Source: an uncultured Senegalimassilia sp.
GTDB lineage: Bacteria > Actinomycetota > Coriobacteriia > Coriobacteriales > Eggerthellaceae
Assembly (NCBI RefSeq): GCF_902464545.1
Contig: NZ_CABQJR010000027.1
Span: 1 to 32,921 of the forward strand
Direction of reading: 5' to 3'
Length of the DNA: 32,921 bases
Under the pieces are notes generated by a model. That model saw nothing but the letters and a program-made list of their open reading frames with translations, was not told the DNA's origin and searched no databases. Of the stretch, positions 20,340 to 28,664 are shown piece by piece. The number at the start of each line of letters is the position of its first letter. The stretch's first letter is position 1. The position numbers and the translations under genes were made by a program.

Positions 20340-21674
20340 ATGGCAGAGCAGAAAGACAAAGTGGTACTCGCATATTCCGGTGGTCTTGATACATCTTGCT
20401 GCATAAAGTGGTTGCAGGATGAAATGAATCTGGACGTCATCGCCGTGGTTGGCGATGTGGGGCAGGAGCACGATGGCCTCGAGAAAGTCAAGGAAAAGGC
20501 TTTGCGCGTCGGCGCGCTCGAGTGCATTGTGGTGGATATGCGCCAAATGTTCGCGCAGGAATATCTGACGAAGGCGCTAGCGGCGAATGCTATGTACGAG
20601 AACAAGTATCCGCTGGTGTCGGCGCTTTCCCGCCCTCTGATCTCGAAGCATCTTGTGGATGCTGCGCATAAGTTCGGTGCGAAATATATTGCCCATGGAT
20701 GCACGGGCAAGGGTAATGATCAGGTGCGTTTCGAATCCAGCATCACCATGCTTGATCCGTCGCTGAAGATTTTGGCCCCGGTTCGCGAGTGGAATCTGCT
20801 TACCCGTCCCGATGAGATCGAGTGGGCTCAGGCTCATGGTGTGGAGGTCGGCGCCACGAAGGATTCCCCGTACTCAATCGATGACAACCTGTGGGGCCGC
20901 GCAATTGAGTGCGGCGTACTGGAGGATCCTTGGATCGAGCCGCCTGCGGATATCTACACCATGACCGCCGATCCCATGCAGGCGCCTGATCAGCCGGAAT
21001 ACGTTGAGCTCACCTTTGCTCGTGGAGTGCCCTATGCGATCAACGGCAACCAGAAGAGCTATCTGGGCATCATTTACGAGCTCAACGAAATCGCGGGCAA
21101 GCACGGTTACGGTCGTATCGACATGATCGAGAACCGTTTGGTGGGCGTCAAAAGCCGCGAGTGCTATGAAGCCCCTGCGGGAATGGCGCTGATCAAGGCG
21201 CATAAGGCGCTGGAGGACCTGGTGCTTGAGCGCGAGGTTCTGCATCACAAGCTTGCGCTGGAGCAAACCTGGGCGAATTGCGTCTATAACGGCCAATGGT
21301 TCTCGCCGCTGAAAGAGGCTATCGATGCATTTATGGCTTCTACGCAGCGCTGCCTATACGGCACCATCCGCTTGAAGTTCTTCAAGGGTTCTTGCACGGT
21401 GGTCGGCCGCAAGTCCGCATACTCGCTCTACGATCAGGGCCTGGCAACGTATGACAAGGGGGATACCTTCAATCGCGACGCAGCCAAGGGCTTTATCGAG
21501 ATTCAAACGCTGTCCACGAAAACCTGGGCGGTCAATCGTCGTCAGGAAGGCGCTCCTGCTGAGCTGTTCGATGCTCAAAATGAGAAGGGCCCCCTCAAGC
21601 GCGGCCGCTACGAAGACGTCACGCCGCTGTCCCGTCAGGAAGCTGCCGCTGAGGCTCACAAGGAAACGGAGTAA
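20340..21674 (+). CDS. argG: Argininosuccinate synthase
   Basis: 444 residues. It joins citrulline and aspartate with ATP to argininosuccinate. The N-terminal PP-loop is AYSGGLDTS (11-19), followed by the citrulline/aspartate-binding parts seen in HGCTGKGNDQVRFE and SIDDNLWGRAIE, and the C-terminal helix region with RLKFFKGSCTVVGRKS. The end (EGAPAELFDAQNEKGPLKRGRYED to EAHKETE) is a charged tail longer than in the shorter 400-residue enzymes. ATG 20340 has GAAAGGG upstream; a longer in-frame start at 20274 lacks a site. Forms an operon with argH 3 nt downstream. Needs citrulline from an ornithine carbamoyltransferase that is not in this window. Confidence 0.97.
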   Translation: MAEQKDKVVLAYSGGLDTSCCIKWLQDEMNLDVIAVVGDVGQEHDGLEKVKEKALRVGALECIVVDMRQMFAQEYLTKALAANAMYENKYPLVSALSRPLISKHLVDAAHKFGAKYIAHGCTGKGNDQVRFESSITMLDPSLKILAPVREWNLLTRPDEIEWAQAHGVEVGATKDSPYSIDDNLWGRAIECGVLEDPWIEPPADIYTMTADPMQAPDQPEYVELTFARGVPYAINGNQKSYLGIIYELNEIAGKHGYGRIDMIENRLVGVKSRECYEAPAGMALIKAHKALEDLVLEREVLHHKLALEQTWANCVYNGQWFSPLKEAIDAFMASTQRCLYGTIRLKFFKGSCTVVGRKSAYSLYDQGLATYDKGDTFNRDAAKGFIEIQTLSTKTWAVNRRQEGAPAELFDAQNEKGPLKRGRYEDVTPLSRQEAAAEAHKETE

Positions 21675-21677
21675 CCT

Positions 21678-23066
21678 ATGGCTCTTTGGTCGGGCAGATT
21701 CACGGAAAACGTTAGCGAGTTCACGCAACGCTTCGGCGCCTCGTTGCCTGTCGATAAGGCATTGTATGCGCAGGATATCGCAGGGTCGAAGGCTCACGCG
21801 AAGATGCTGGCGAAGGTCGGCGTGATCTCGGAAGAGGATGCACAGCAAATCGTTGCGGGGCTCGATCGCGTCAAATCCGATATCGAGTCAGGTGATTTCT
21901 CATTCGATATCAACGACGAGGATATCCATATGTCGGTGGAAAAGGCTCTTACGGCCGATATCGGGGATGCGGGAGCGCGTTTGCACACGGGTCGCAGCCG
22001 CAACGATCAGGTTGCAACGGATACGCGTCTGTACGCCAAGCAGCGTGCTACCGACTTGATGCATGCCAACATCGCGCTGCGTCATGCGCTCATAAGCCAG
22101 GCCGAGTCCAATTTCGATGTCATCCTGCCCGGCTATACTCATCTGCAGCATGCGCAACCGGTCCTGTTCTCACATCATATGCTTGCGTATGTATGGATGC
22201 TTACGCGCGATTATCGGCGCTTGCAGGCTGCGCGAGATGCGGCCGACGCCTGTCCGCTGGGCGCAGCTGCGTTAGCTGGGACAACCTACCCGCTTGATCG
22301 TCAGATGACGGCAGGGGAATTGGGCTTCGCTTCGGTCATCCCGAACTCGCTCGATGCGGTGTCGGACCGTGATTTCCTGCTTGACTTGGATTACGCTTGC
22401 GCCGTTTCCTGCATGCATCTGTCGCGCCTGTGCGAGGAGCTGGTGCTTTGGTCAACCTCCGAGTTCGGCTTCATCGAGCTGTCCGACGCGTTCTCCACGG
22501 GTTCGTCCATCATGCCTCAAAAGAAGAACCCCGATTTTGCCGAGCTCATCCGCGGCAAAACCGGACGCGTGATCGGCAATTTGGTGTCGTTGCTGGTGAC
22601 CATGAAGGCGCTTCCCCTTGCCTATAACAAGGACCTTCAGGAGGACAAGTACGGGGCGATCGATTCGGCGAAAACGCTGGAAGATTGCCTGCAATGCGCC
22701 GCGGGAATGATAGAAACCATGCGCATCAAGCCGGAGAACATGCTCAAGCAGGCGAAGTTCGGCCATTTGGCGGCAACGGATGTTGCCGACTACTTGGCGA
22801 AGAAGGGTCTTCCGTTCCGCCATGCACATGAAGTGGTAGGACATTTGGTGCTGCTGTGCGAGCAGCGCGGTTGCAACCTCGACGACCTGTCGTTTGACGA
22901 CTTCAAGGCGGCAAGCCCGTTGTTCGAGGAGGATATCGTCAAGGCGCTCGATCTTCCCAGCATCGTGGCGGCTAGGACCACGGAAGGGGGAACGGGCGAA
23001 GCGGCTGTGGCACAGCAGATGGAGAAAGCTAAAGCGACGCTTGCCGCAGACGAGTCGCTGCTATAG
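21678..23066 (+). CDS. argH: Argininosuccinate lyase
   Basis: 462 residues, usual length. It splits argininosuccinate to arginine and fumarate, the last step. Family motifs of the fumarase/aspartase superfamily are present: HTGRSRNDQ (103-111), GYTHLQHAQP (152-161) with the catalytic His region, and the signature loop GSSIMPQKKNPD (275-286) carrying the catalytic Ser. The start is 3 nt after the argG stop with GGAG at the end of argG, so the pair is translationally coupled. A strong terminator follows the stop. Confidence 0.97.
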   Translation: MALWSGRFTENVSEFTQRFGASLPVDKALYAQDIAGSKAHAKMLAKVGVISEEDAQQIVAGLDRVKSDIESGDFSFDINDEDIHMSVEKALTADIGDAGARLHTGRSRNDQVATDTRLYAKQRATDLMHANIALRHALISQAESNFDVILPGYTHLQHAQPVLFSHHMLAYVWMLTRDYRRLQAARDAADACPLGAAALAGTTYPLDRQMTAGELGFASVIPNSLDAVSDRDFLLDLDYACAVSCMHLSRLCEELVLWSTSEFGFIELSDAFSTGSSIMPQKKNPDFAELIRGKTGRVIGNLVSLLVTMKALPLAYNKDLQEDKYGAIDSAKTLEDCLQCAAGMIETMRIKPENMLKQAKFGHLAATDVADYLAKKGLPFRHAHEVVGHLVLLCEQRGCNLDDLSFDDFKAASPLFEEDIVKALDLPSIVAARTTEGGTGEAAVAQQMEKAKATLAADESLL

Positions 23067-23087
23067 TCGCAGCGCCTCGAAAAGCAA

Positions 23088-23137
23088 AAGGGCGGCCAGG
23101 GGACGAACAATCGATTCCCTGGCCGCCCTTGGCTTTT
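23088..23137 (+). terminator. Terminator after argH
   Basis: The 14-bp perfect stem AAGGGCGGCCAGGG (23088-23101) / CCCTGGCCGCCCTT (23117-23130) is followed by GGCTTTTTT. It closes the arginine cluster 21 nt after the argH stop. Confidence 0.92.
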
Positions 23138-23157
23138 TTGCTACGAACTTGTGTGCT

Positions 23158-23188
23158 TTGAAAACCCTATTTCCCCCGATGGTACAAT
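23158..23188 (+). promoter_or_regulatory. Probable promoter of the first PBP gene
   Basis: TTGAAA (23158-23163) and TACAAT (23183-23188) are spaced by 19 nt, slightly long. The predicted start near 23195 leaves a short leader with GGAGG before the GTG start. Confidence 0.5.
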
Positions 23189-23213
23189 TACCCAAGTTTC
23201 TTGGAGGTGGTTC

Positions 23214-25505
23214 GTGGCTTCTCGTTCGATAAAGAACAGGCCGAGCATTAAGAAAAAGCGTCCTTTTGTCGGCCTGCTTGCATTTCTCAGTATCATCGCG
23301 GCTATTTGCCTGGCCGGTTGCATAGGCGTCGTCGTCTTGGGCGATTCCTGGATCGGCGACCTGAAAACCTATGACGTCTCGGAGGTATCCGAGCTGAATT
23401 CGTCTGCGCCGACTACGGTGCTCGCGTCCGATGAGAAGACGCAGCTTGCGCGCTTCCAAGTGGAAAACCGCGAGCCGGTTGAGCTTAGCGGCATCAGCAA
23501 GTACGTGATGCAGGGTACGGTGGCAACGGAGGACGAGCGATTCTACGACCATGGCGGCTTCGACCTGGTCGGCATTGCCCGTGCCGCGTTCGTCACGCTT
23601 ACGGGGTCTGGTCGCGAAGGCGCTTCAACCATTACGCAGCAGTTCGTGCGCAATACGGTGCTCGCCGACGAGATGAACGATATCTCGCTTAAGCGCAAGA
23701 TCCGCGAGATGTATCTTTCCGTCAAAATCGAGGAGATGTACTCGAAAAACGACATCCTCCTCATGTACCTGAACACCGTGAATTACGGTTCGGGTGCTTA
23801 TGGCATCCAGGCGGCTTCCCAGCGATATTTCTCGAAGGATGCAACTGATTTGACGCTGGCGGAAGCGGCAGCGCTTGTCGGCATCCCCCAATCGCCTACC
23901 TATAACAACCCTATCGATTATCCGGATAATTGCTATGCGCGTCGTAATCTGGTTCTCGATCGTATGCTGACGAACGGCTATATCACCCAGGAAGAGCACG
24001 ACTCCGCAAAAGCCCAGGATCTTGTGCTCAATCCTTCCGTGCCCTCTTCGGATGGCATCGAGAAGTACCCGTACTTCACCAGCTACGTCAAAAACGTGCT
24101 TTCCGACCAGTACTCCCAGCTCGATGTGTTCAAGGGCGGGCTGACCGTTGTCACCACCCTTGACGTCGATACCCAAGAGGCCGCAGAGGATGCCGTCCGC
24201 ACGAAGGAAGAAGGCCTGAGCGATGCGATTAGCGGTTCGCTCGTGGCAATCGATCCTTCCACGGGTTTCATCCGCGCATTGGTCGGCGGTAAGGATTGGG
24301 ATACGCAAAAGACCAACCTGGCAACCGGCGAAGGAACCAACGGCGGCCGTCCTTGCGGTTCGTCCTTCAAGACGTTCACGCTGATCGCGGCTTTGGAAGA
24401 GGGCATCGACCCGCAAACCATGGTGGATTGCTCTTCGCCTTCGGTGATTCCCGATACCGGATACGATAGCTCCAATCCGCTGCAGAACATCAACAATATC
24501 AACTACGGAACTCGCAGCATCGTGCGTGCGTTCGCCGTGTCGTCCAACACCGGTTTCGTGCGACTGCAAATGGCTTTGGGAACTCAAAAGGTCATCGACG
24601 CTGCGAAGAAGATGGGAATCACCTCCACGCTCAACGCTAACCCGTCGCTGACGCTTGGCCAGTCCAACGTCACCATGCTCGACATGGCGGATGCGTATGC
24701 TTGCATCGCCAATGGAGGCACGAAATACGACGCGCAGCCTATTCTGAAGATCTACGACAAGAACAACAACCTTATCGTGGATAACAGCCATCCGTCGGGG
24801 ACGCAGGTCATCTCCGCCGAAGTCGCCCACGCGGCAACCGAGGTCATGAAGGGCGTCGTGAACACCTCCGAAGGCACCGGCACGCTGGCCAAGCTCGATA
24901 ACGGCCAGGAGGTGGCGGCGAAGACGGGTACTTCCAGCGAGTACCATGACATCACGTTCTGCGGTATCACGCCGCAGCTGTCCGTTGCCATCTGGTTCGG
25001 TGATCCGTCTAACCAGGAAACCATCCCCACCGACGTTAGCGCGGCGGATGTGTTCAAGAAGTTCATGACGGCGGCGCTATACGGCAAGCAAACCGAAACG
25101 TTCCCCCAGGCATCGAACCCCACGTACAAGGCGTTCTCGAATGCCACGTACCATATCGGGACGACGTCTTCCAGCTCGTCCTCCAACAGCGCGAACTCTG
25201 TCGGAAACTCGAGCAACAGCCAAAACAGCAGCTCAACCGGCTCGAGCAACGGCCAGTATGGCACGGCTAGCGGAAATGGCAACTCCAATAGCTACGGCAC
25301 CGGCAGCACAAACGGGAGCGCCTCAGGCAGCACGGGGTCCGATAACGGCAGTGCGACCGGTGGCGGGACGACCGGCGGCGCTACGGGAGGCGGTACCGGG
25401 TCGGCAACCGGCGGTACGACCGGCGGGGGTGGCACCGGGGCGGCAACCGGAGGGGGCACGGCTTCCGGGGGCGCATCCGCCGGCGGCGGTGCGTCAACCC
25501 AGTAA
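23214..25505 (+). CDS. Class A penicillin-binding protein (GT51 plus transpeptidase), Ser/Gly-rich tail
   Basis: 763 residues from GTG 23214, chosen because GGAGG lies 6 nt upstream; the in-frame ATG at 23151 sits before the promoter. A short basic cytoplasmic end is followed by one TM helix (about 19-43). The glycosyltransferase domain has the catalytic Glu E106 in ATEDERFYDHGG and GREGASTITQQFVRN. The transpeptidase has SSFK (S383-K386), SSN (443-445) and KTG (570-572). It polymerises and crosslinks peptidoglycan outside the membrane. The last 114 residues (650-763) are a low-complexity tail, first Ser/Asn, then Gly/Thr/Ala with repeated ATGGGT-like units, probably a wall-spanning spacer. 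It is paralogous to the minus-strand gene at 26321-28549. Confidence 0.95.
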   Translation: MASRSIKNRPSIKKKRPFVGLLAFLSIIAAICLAGCIGVVVLGDSWIGDLKTYDVSEVSELNSSAPTTVLASDEKTQLARFQVENREPVELSGISKYVMQGTVATEDERFYDHGGFDLVGIARAAFVTLTGSGREGASTITQQFVRNTVLADEMNDISLKRKIREMYLSVKIEEMYSKNDILLMYLNTVNYGSGAYGIQAASQRYFSKDATDLTLAEAAALVGIPQSPTYNNPIDYPDNCYARRNLVLDRMLTNGYITQEEHDSAKAQDLVLNPSVPSSDGIEKYPYFTSYVKNVLSDQYSQLDVFKGGLTVVTTLDVDTQEAAEDAVRTKEEGLSDAISGSLVAIDPSTGFIRALVGGKDWDTQKTNLATGEGTNGGRPCGSSFKTFTLIAALEEGIDPQTMVDCSSPSVIPDTGYDSSNPLQNINNINYGTRSIVRAFAVSSNTGFVRLQMALGTQKVIDAAKKMGITSTLNANPSLTLGQSNVTMLDMADAYACIANGGTKYDAQPILKIYDKNNNLIVDNSHPSGTQVISAEVAHAATEVMKGVVNTSEGTGTLAKLDNGQEVAAKTGTSSEYHDITFCGITPQLSVAIWFGDPSNQETIPTDVSAADVFKKFMTAALYGKQTETFPQASNPTYKAFSNATYHIGTTSSSSSSNSANSVGNSSNSQNSSSTGSSNGQYGTASGNGNSNSYGTGSTNGSASGSTGSDNGSATGGGTTGGATGGGTGSATGGTTGGGGTGAATGGGTASGGASAGGGASTQ

Positions 25506-25540
25506 GATATGGTTCGGCAACAGGTAGAACAGGACCGGAA

Positions 25541-26050
25541 ATGGCTCATACGATGGTAAAACTGACGGCAACGGTTTGCGCTGCGGCGTTGAGCGTTGCC
25601 GTGCTAGGCGGCTGCATGCCCCAGCAGCAAACCTCTGCGGCTTCGCAGGCGCAGTCGGACAACCGTGCCTATATGACGCAGGTCAATCAAACCATGGAAA
25701 CGCTGCAAACCCGTCTGAACGGTTTTTCGGATGCCGTGTCCCGTGGTGACGTGGTCACGATGCGCACCCAGGCGGACAACGCCTTCAAAGCACTTGATGA
25801 ACTCGACAGCCAAGAGGCGCCCGATGCTCTCAAGGGCGTGAAGCAGTGCTATGTCGACGGCAGCGAGCAGCTGGAGAACGCTTTGAATGCCTACATCGAG
25901 CTGTACACGGAAATCGACAGCGCAACGGATGCGCAGCCGTTCGATTGGTCTACGTACGACCAGCGCCTTGCTGATATTCAGGCTGCTTACAACAGCGGCA
26001 TCGAAAAGCTGCAGGAAGGCGACAAAACCGCCGCTGATCTTCCGCAATAA
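25541..26050 (+). CDS. Small predicted lipoprotein next to PBP
   Basis: 169 residues. The N-terminal signal (basic start, hydrophobic TATVCAAALSVAVLGG) ends in a lipobox with C25 (VLGGC), so it is probably lipid-anchored outside the membrane. The mature part is almost all helix, with heptad-like polar helices (about 40-90, 95-125, 135-160), Q/D/A-rich, and no catalytic motif. I do not recognise the family. It starts 35 nt after the PBP stop, behind a weak AGGACCGGA site, so it is probably co-transcribed and may assist or regulate wall synthesis; that role is inferred from position only. A very strong terminator follows. Confidence 0.75.
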   Translation: MAHTMVKLTATVCAAALSVAVLGGCMPQQQTSAASQAQSDNRAYMTQVNQTMETLQTRLNGFSDAVSRGDVVTMRTQADNAFKALDELDSQEAPDALKGVKQCYVDGSEQLENALNAYIELYTEIDSATDAQPFDWSTYDQRLADIQAAYNSGIEKLQEGDKTAADLPQ

Positions 26051-26103
26051 GGCTTTCTAGAAGAAGGAGCCGTCATCGAGCCTAAGGCCGAGACGGTAAG
26101 ATG

Positions 26104-26156
26104 AAAACGAGGATGATCCCCCGCGATACCGTTTCGCGGGGGATCATCCTCGTTTT
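26104..26156. terminator. Bidirectional terminator, 23-bp perfect stem
   Basis: Arms 26104-26126 and 26134-26156 are exact complements with a 7-nt loop. The outer ends are AAAA and TTTT, so both strands end in a U-run. It ends the PBP-lipoprotein transcript and could stop read-through from the convergent PBP gene. Confidence 0.92.
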
Positions 26157-26246
26157 GGCGGCTTTTGGGCATTCCGGTATCTAGCGCTTCTCCGTCAAGC
26201 TGCCTTAGATAGCTCCTCGATTAATCGCCTTGTGTCGACTTTGCCA

Positions 26247-26280
26247 AGCTGCCTGCGACGGCTTTTCGTCGAAGGCAGCT
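26247..26280 (-). terminator. Hairpin after the second PBP gene
   Basis: AGCTGCCT (26247-26254) / AGGCAGCT (26273-26280) with an inner CGACG/CGTCG stem gives a nearly continuous 13-bp hairpin, 40 nt beyond the minus-strand stop. No strong U-run follows. AAGCTGCC also occurs at 26198-26205, so an alternate pairing is possible. The rest of 26157-26320 shows no gene. Confidence 0.5.
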
Positions 26281-26320
26281 AGCGCCGGCTTCGACGCGCA
26301 ACCAGCGGCGATTCGATTTG

Positions 26321-28549
26321 CTAGTTGGTCTTTGGACCGGTGGATAACACGACCACCACCATGCCGTCGCTGGCAATGTATTGCCTGATCACGCTATCCT
26401 TCGGTACCGTGCTCGAGTATTCCGTCACCGAGCCGGCCTTCCAATCTTTCAGTAGCTCTTTCGCCACTTCAAGCGTTTTGCCCGTGACGTCCGGCGGCGT
26501 TTTCGCGTTTGCCGTGCCGCTGGCCTGCGATGAGGTTGCGGTCTGAGAGCCCGAGGTTATCGTCGTAGGTGTCTGTTTGTCGGAGGATTTCTCCTCCTCG
26601 GCGCCAAGTGCTGCTTTCTGCTTCTCGTTGAAGGCGTTGTTGTAGCTAGGGGCTTTCGTCTCGGGGAATTGCTCGACCGCCTTGCCGGCGCATGCGCGAT
26701 CCATAAAGTCCTTCCACAGGGCGTTGCAGTTCAGCTGCGTGTCCGTGGCTATGCTGCCGGCAGGATTGCCGATCCAGGTTGCCACCGAAAGCGATGGGGT
26801 GTACCCGACCAGCCAATGGTCGGCGAAATCGGTCGAAGTGCCAGTTTTGCCCGCAACGGGCTGGTCGTTGCCAAGCTTCGCGGTTTGCGCCGTGCCATCA
26901 GACGCCTCGAAGACCTGTCGAAGCACTTTAGTGGTCGCGCCGGCGACTTCTTCGCTTATCACGCGTTTCGAGGTGTCATCGGCCTTGTAGATGATGTTGC
27001 CGTCTTTGTCCTCGATCTCCGTGATCACAATCGGCTCACGCTTGGTGCCGCCGCTTGCAAGCGTTGCGTAGGCGCTGGCCATGTCGAGCGGAGTTACGCT
27101 GGCCACGCCAAGCGTCGTGGTGTACACCGTGTTCATCGGCGATTCGACGCCCAGCCGTTCGGCCATCTTCGTTGTTGCGGCCTGCCCGATTTCCTCGGAA
27201 AGGCGCAAATATCCCGTATTTGCCGAAACAGCGGTGGCGCTTTGGATGGTGCGCACCCCGTAATCGATATTGTCGAAGTTCTCGAACGTTTGCTCCCTGC
27301 CGTCGACCTCCTTGGTCATAGGGGAGGAGCAGTCGATGCGCGTTTGAGGCGAGATCCCCTTTTCTATAGCTGCCGCAAGCGTGAACGCCTTGAACGTCGA
27401 TCCCGCTTGGCGGCCTCCGCCGCCCGTTCCTGTGGCGATGTTCACCTGGCTGATATCGTAGTCGCCACCGCCGACCATGGCTTCGACATAGCCTGTTGCG
27501 GGGTCGATGGCAACCAGGGATGCATCAAGGTCTCCGCTCATGCGGGCTCGCTGCGCGGCGCATGCCGCCTCCGCGTCGTCTTGCAAGGAGGGGTTCAAGG
27601 TGGTGCGGATGGTCAGCCCGCCTTCGAACAGGCTGGCATACGAGCATCCGAAGGGATTGTCCTCCTCCATAAGGAGGTTGCGCACATAGCTGGTGAAATA
27701 TGGGTATGCGTAAATGCCGTCCTCCGGAACCTCCGGAGCGGGATCGAGGTTCAACGGCTCGGCTTGCGCGGCATCGCACTGTTCCTGGGTGATATCGCCA
27801 GCGGATAACATACGCTCAAGGACAAGGTTGCGGCGTTCCAACGCTGCGTCGGGATACGTTTTCGGATTCAGGAACGTCGGCGACTGCGGAATGCCGGCCA
27901 AGGTGGCGGCTTGCGTAAGGCTCAAATCGGCAGCATCGGTTTGGAAATAGTTTTGCGCAGCTGCCTGTATGCCGTAGCAGCCATCGCCGTAGTTCACGGT
28001 GTTCAAGTACATCATAAGCAGCTCGTCTTTGCTGTACTGCTTCTCAAGATCCATGGCCAACTGCGCCTCGCGCACCTTGCGCTCGATCGATATCTCGTTG
28101 GCCTCTTGGGTGAGCACCGTGTTGCGCACAAGCTGCTGCGTGATGGTGGATGCGCCTTCCAGGCTGCCTCCGGCAAGGTTGTTGACGAATGCGCGCGCAA
28201 TGCCCGGGAGGTCAACCCCTCCATGTTGGTAGAAGCGCACGTCCTCGGTGTCCACCGTGGCTTGTTTCGCGAGGTCGCTGACCTGGTCTGATTCAACGGG
28301 ATCGCGCTTTTCCAGCTGGAATTCCGCCAACACCGTGGAGCCGTCGGCGGCATACATCACCGATTCCCGTGCGTGGTTGGTGAAGTCAGTGTCCTCGATG
28401 GGTGGAAGGTCGTCGCACCAGCCGTCCATTACCCGCAGGGCGCCCTTGACGCCCCAGTAGCCCGTGAAACACAGGCATGCAACGATAACCAGCAAAAGCC
28501 AGGCGGCGGCATGGGTGCGCATTTCGCGCTGTTTTCGTCTGAGTTTCAT
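26321..28549 (-). CDS. Class A penicillin-binding protein with C-terminal PASTA domain
   Basis: 742 residues. TM helix at about 13-35 after a basic start; GT51 domain with catalytic E102 in VDTEDVRFYQHGG and EGASTITQQLVRN; transpeptidase with STFK (S384-K387), SAN (442-444) and KTG (568-570). A linker rich in Ser/Thr/Gln (about 650-684) leads to one PASTA domain (685-738, PPDVTGKTLEVAKELL to VVVVLSTGP), which binds uncrosslinked peptidoglycan or muropeptides in related proteins. It builds and crosslinks the wall outside the membrane. No Shine-Dalgarno site precedes the ATG; instead TATAAT ends 6 nt before it, so the mRNA is probably leaderless. Paralogue of the convergent PBP at 23214-25505. 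Confidence 0.95.
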   Translation of the reverse strand: MKLRRKQREMRTHAAAWLLLVIVACLCFTGYWGVKGALRVMDGWCDDLPPIEDTDFTNHARESVMYAADGSTVLAEFQLEKRDPVESDQVSDLAKQATVDTEDVRFYQHGGVDLPGIARAFVNNLAGGSLEGASTITQQLVRNTVLTQEANEISIERKVREAQLAMDLEKQYSKDELLMMYLNTVNYGDGCYGIQAAAQNYFQTDAADLSLTQAATLAGIPQSPTFLNPKTYPDAALERRNLVLERMLSAGDITQEQCDAAQAEPLNLDPAPEVPEDGIYAYPYFTSYVRNLLMEEDNPFGCSYASLFEGGLTIRTTLNPSLQDDAEAACAAQRARMSGDLDASLVAIDPATGYVEAMVGGGDYDISQVNIATGTGGGGRQAGSTFKAFTLAAAIEKGISPQTRIDCSSPMTKEVDGREQTFENFDNIDYGVRTIQSATAVSANTGYLRLSEEIGQAATTKMAERLGVESPMNTVYTTTLGVASVTPLDMASAYATLASGGTKREPIVITEIEDKDGNIIYKADDTSKRVISEEVAGATTKVLRQVFEASDGTAQTAKLGNDQPVAGKTGTSTDFADHWLVGYTPSLSVATWIGNPAGSIATDTQLNCNALWKDFMDRACAGKAVEQFPETKAPSYNNAFNEKQKAALGAEEEKSSDKQTPTTITSGSQTATSSQASGTANAKTPPDVTGKTLEVAKELLKDWKAGSVTEYSSTVPKDSVIRQYIASDGMVVVVLSTGPKTN

Positions 28550-28555
28550 TGTTCG

Positions 28556-28563
28556 ATTATACT
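28556..28563. promoter_or_regulatory. Overlapping divergent -10 elements
   Basis: On the minus strand TATAAT (28561-28556) would start transcription at 28549, the A of the PBP ATG. On the plus strand TATACT (28558-28563) would start near 28570, giving a leader of about 95 nt for the U32 gene. The two hexamers share four base pairs, so only one polymerase can use the site at a time. Neither side has a good -35. Confidence 0.5.
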
Positions 28564-28664
28564 ACTGTGGCTTTTTTCTTATGCTGTTGCAACTGGAATT
28601 AACAAGGCGGCTTCTGCCGCGTGGAACTTGCAGCTGTCTTCTCTACTCAATGGGGGTTGAATAT

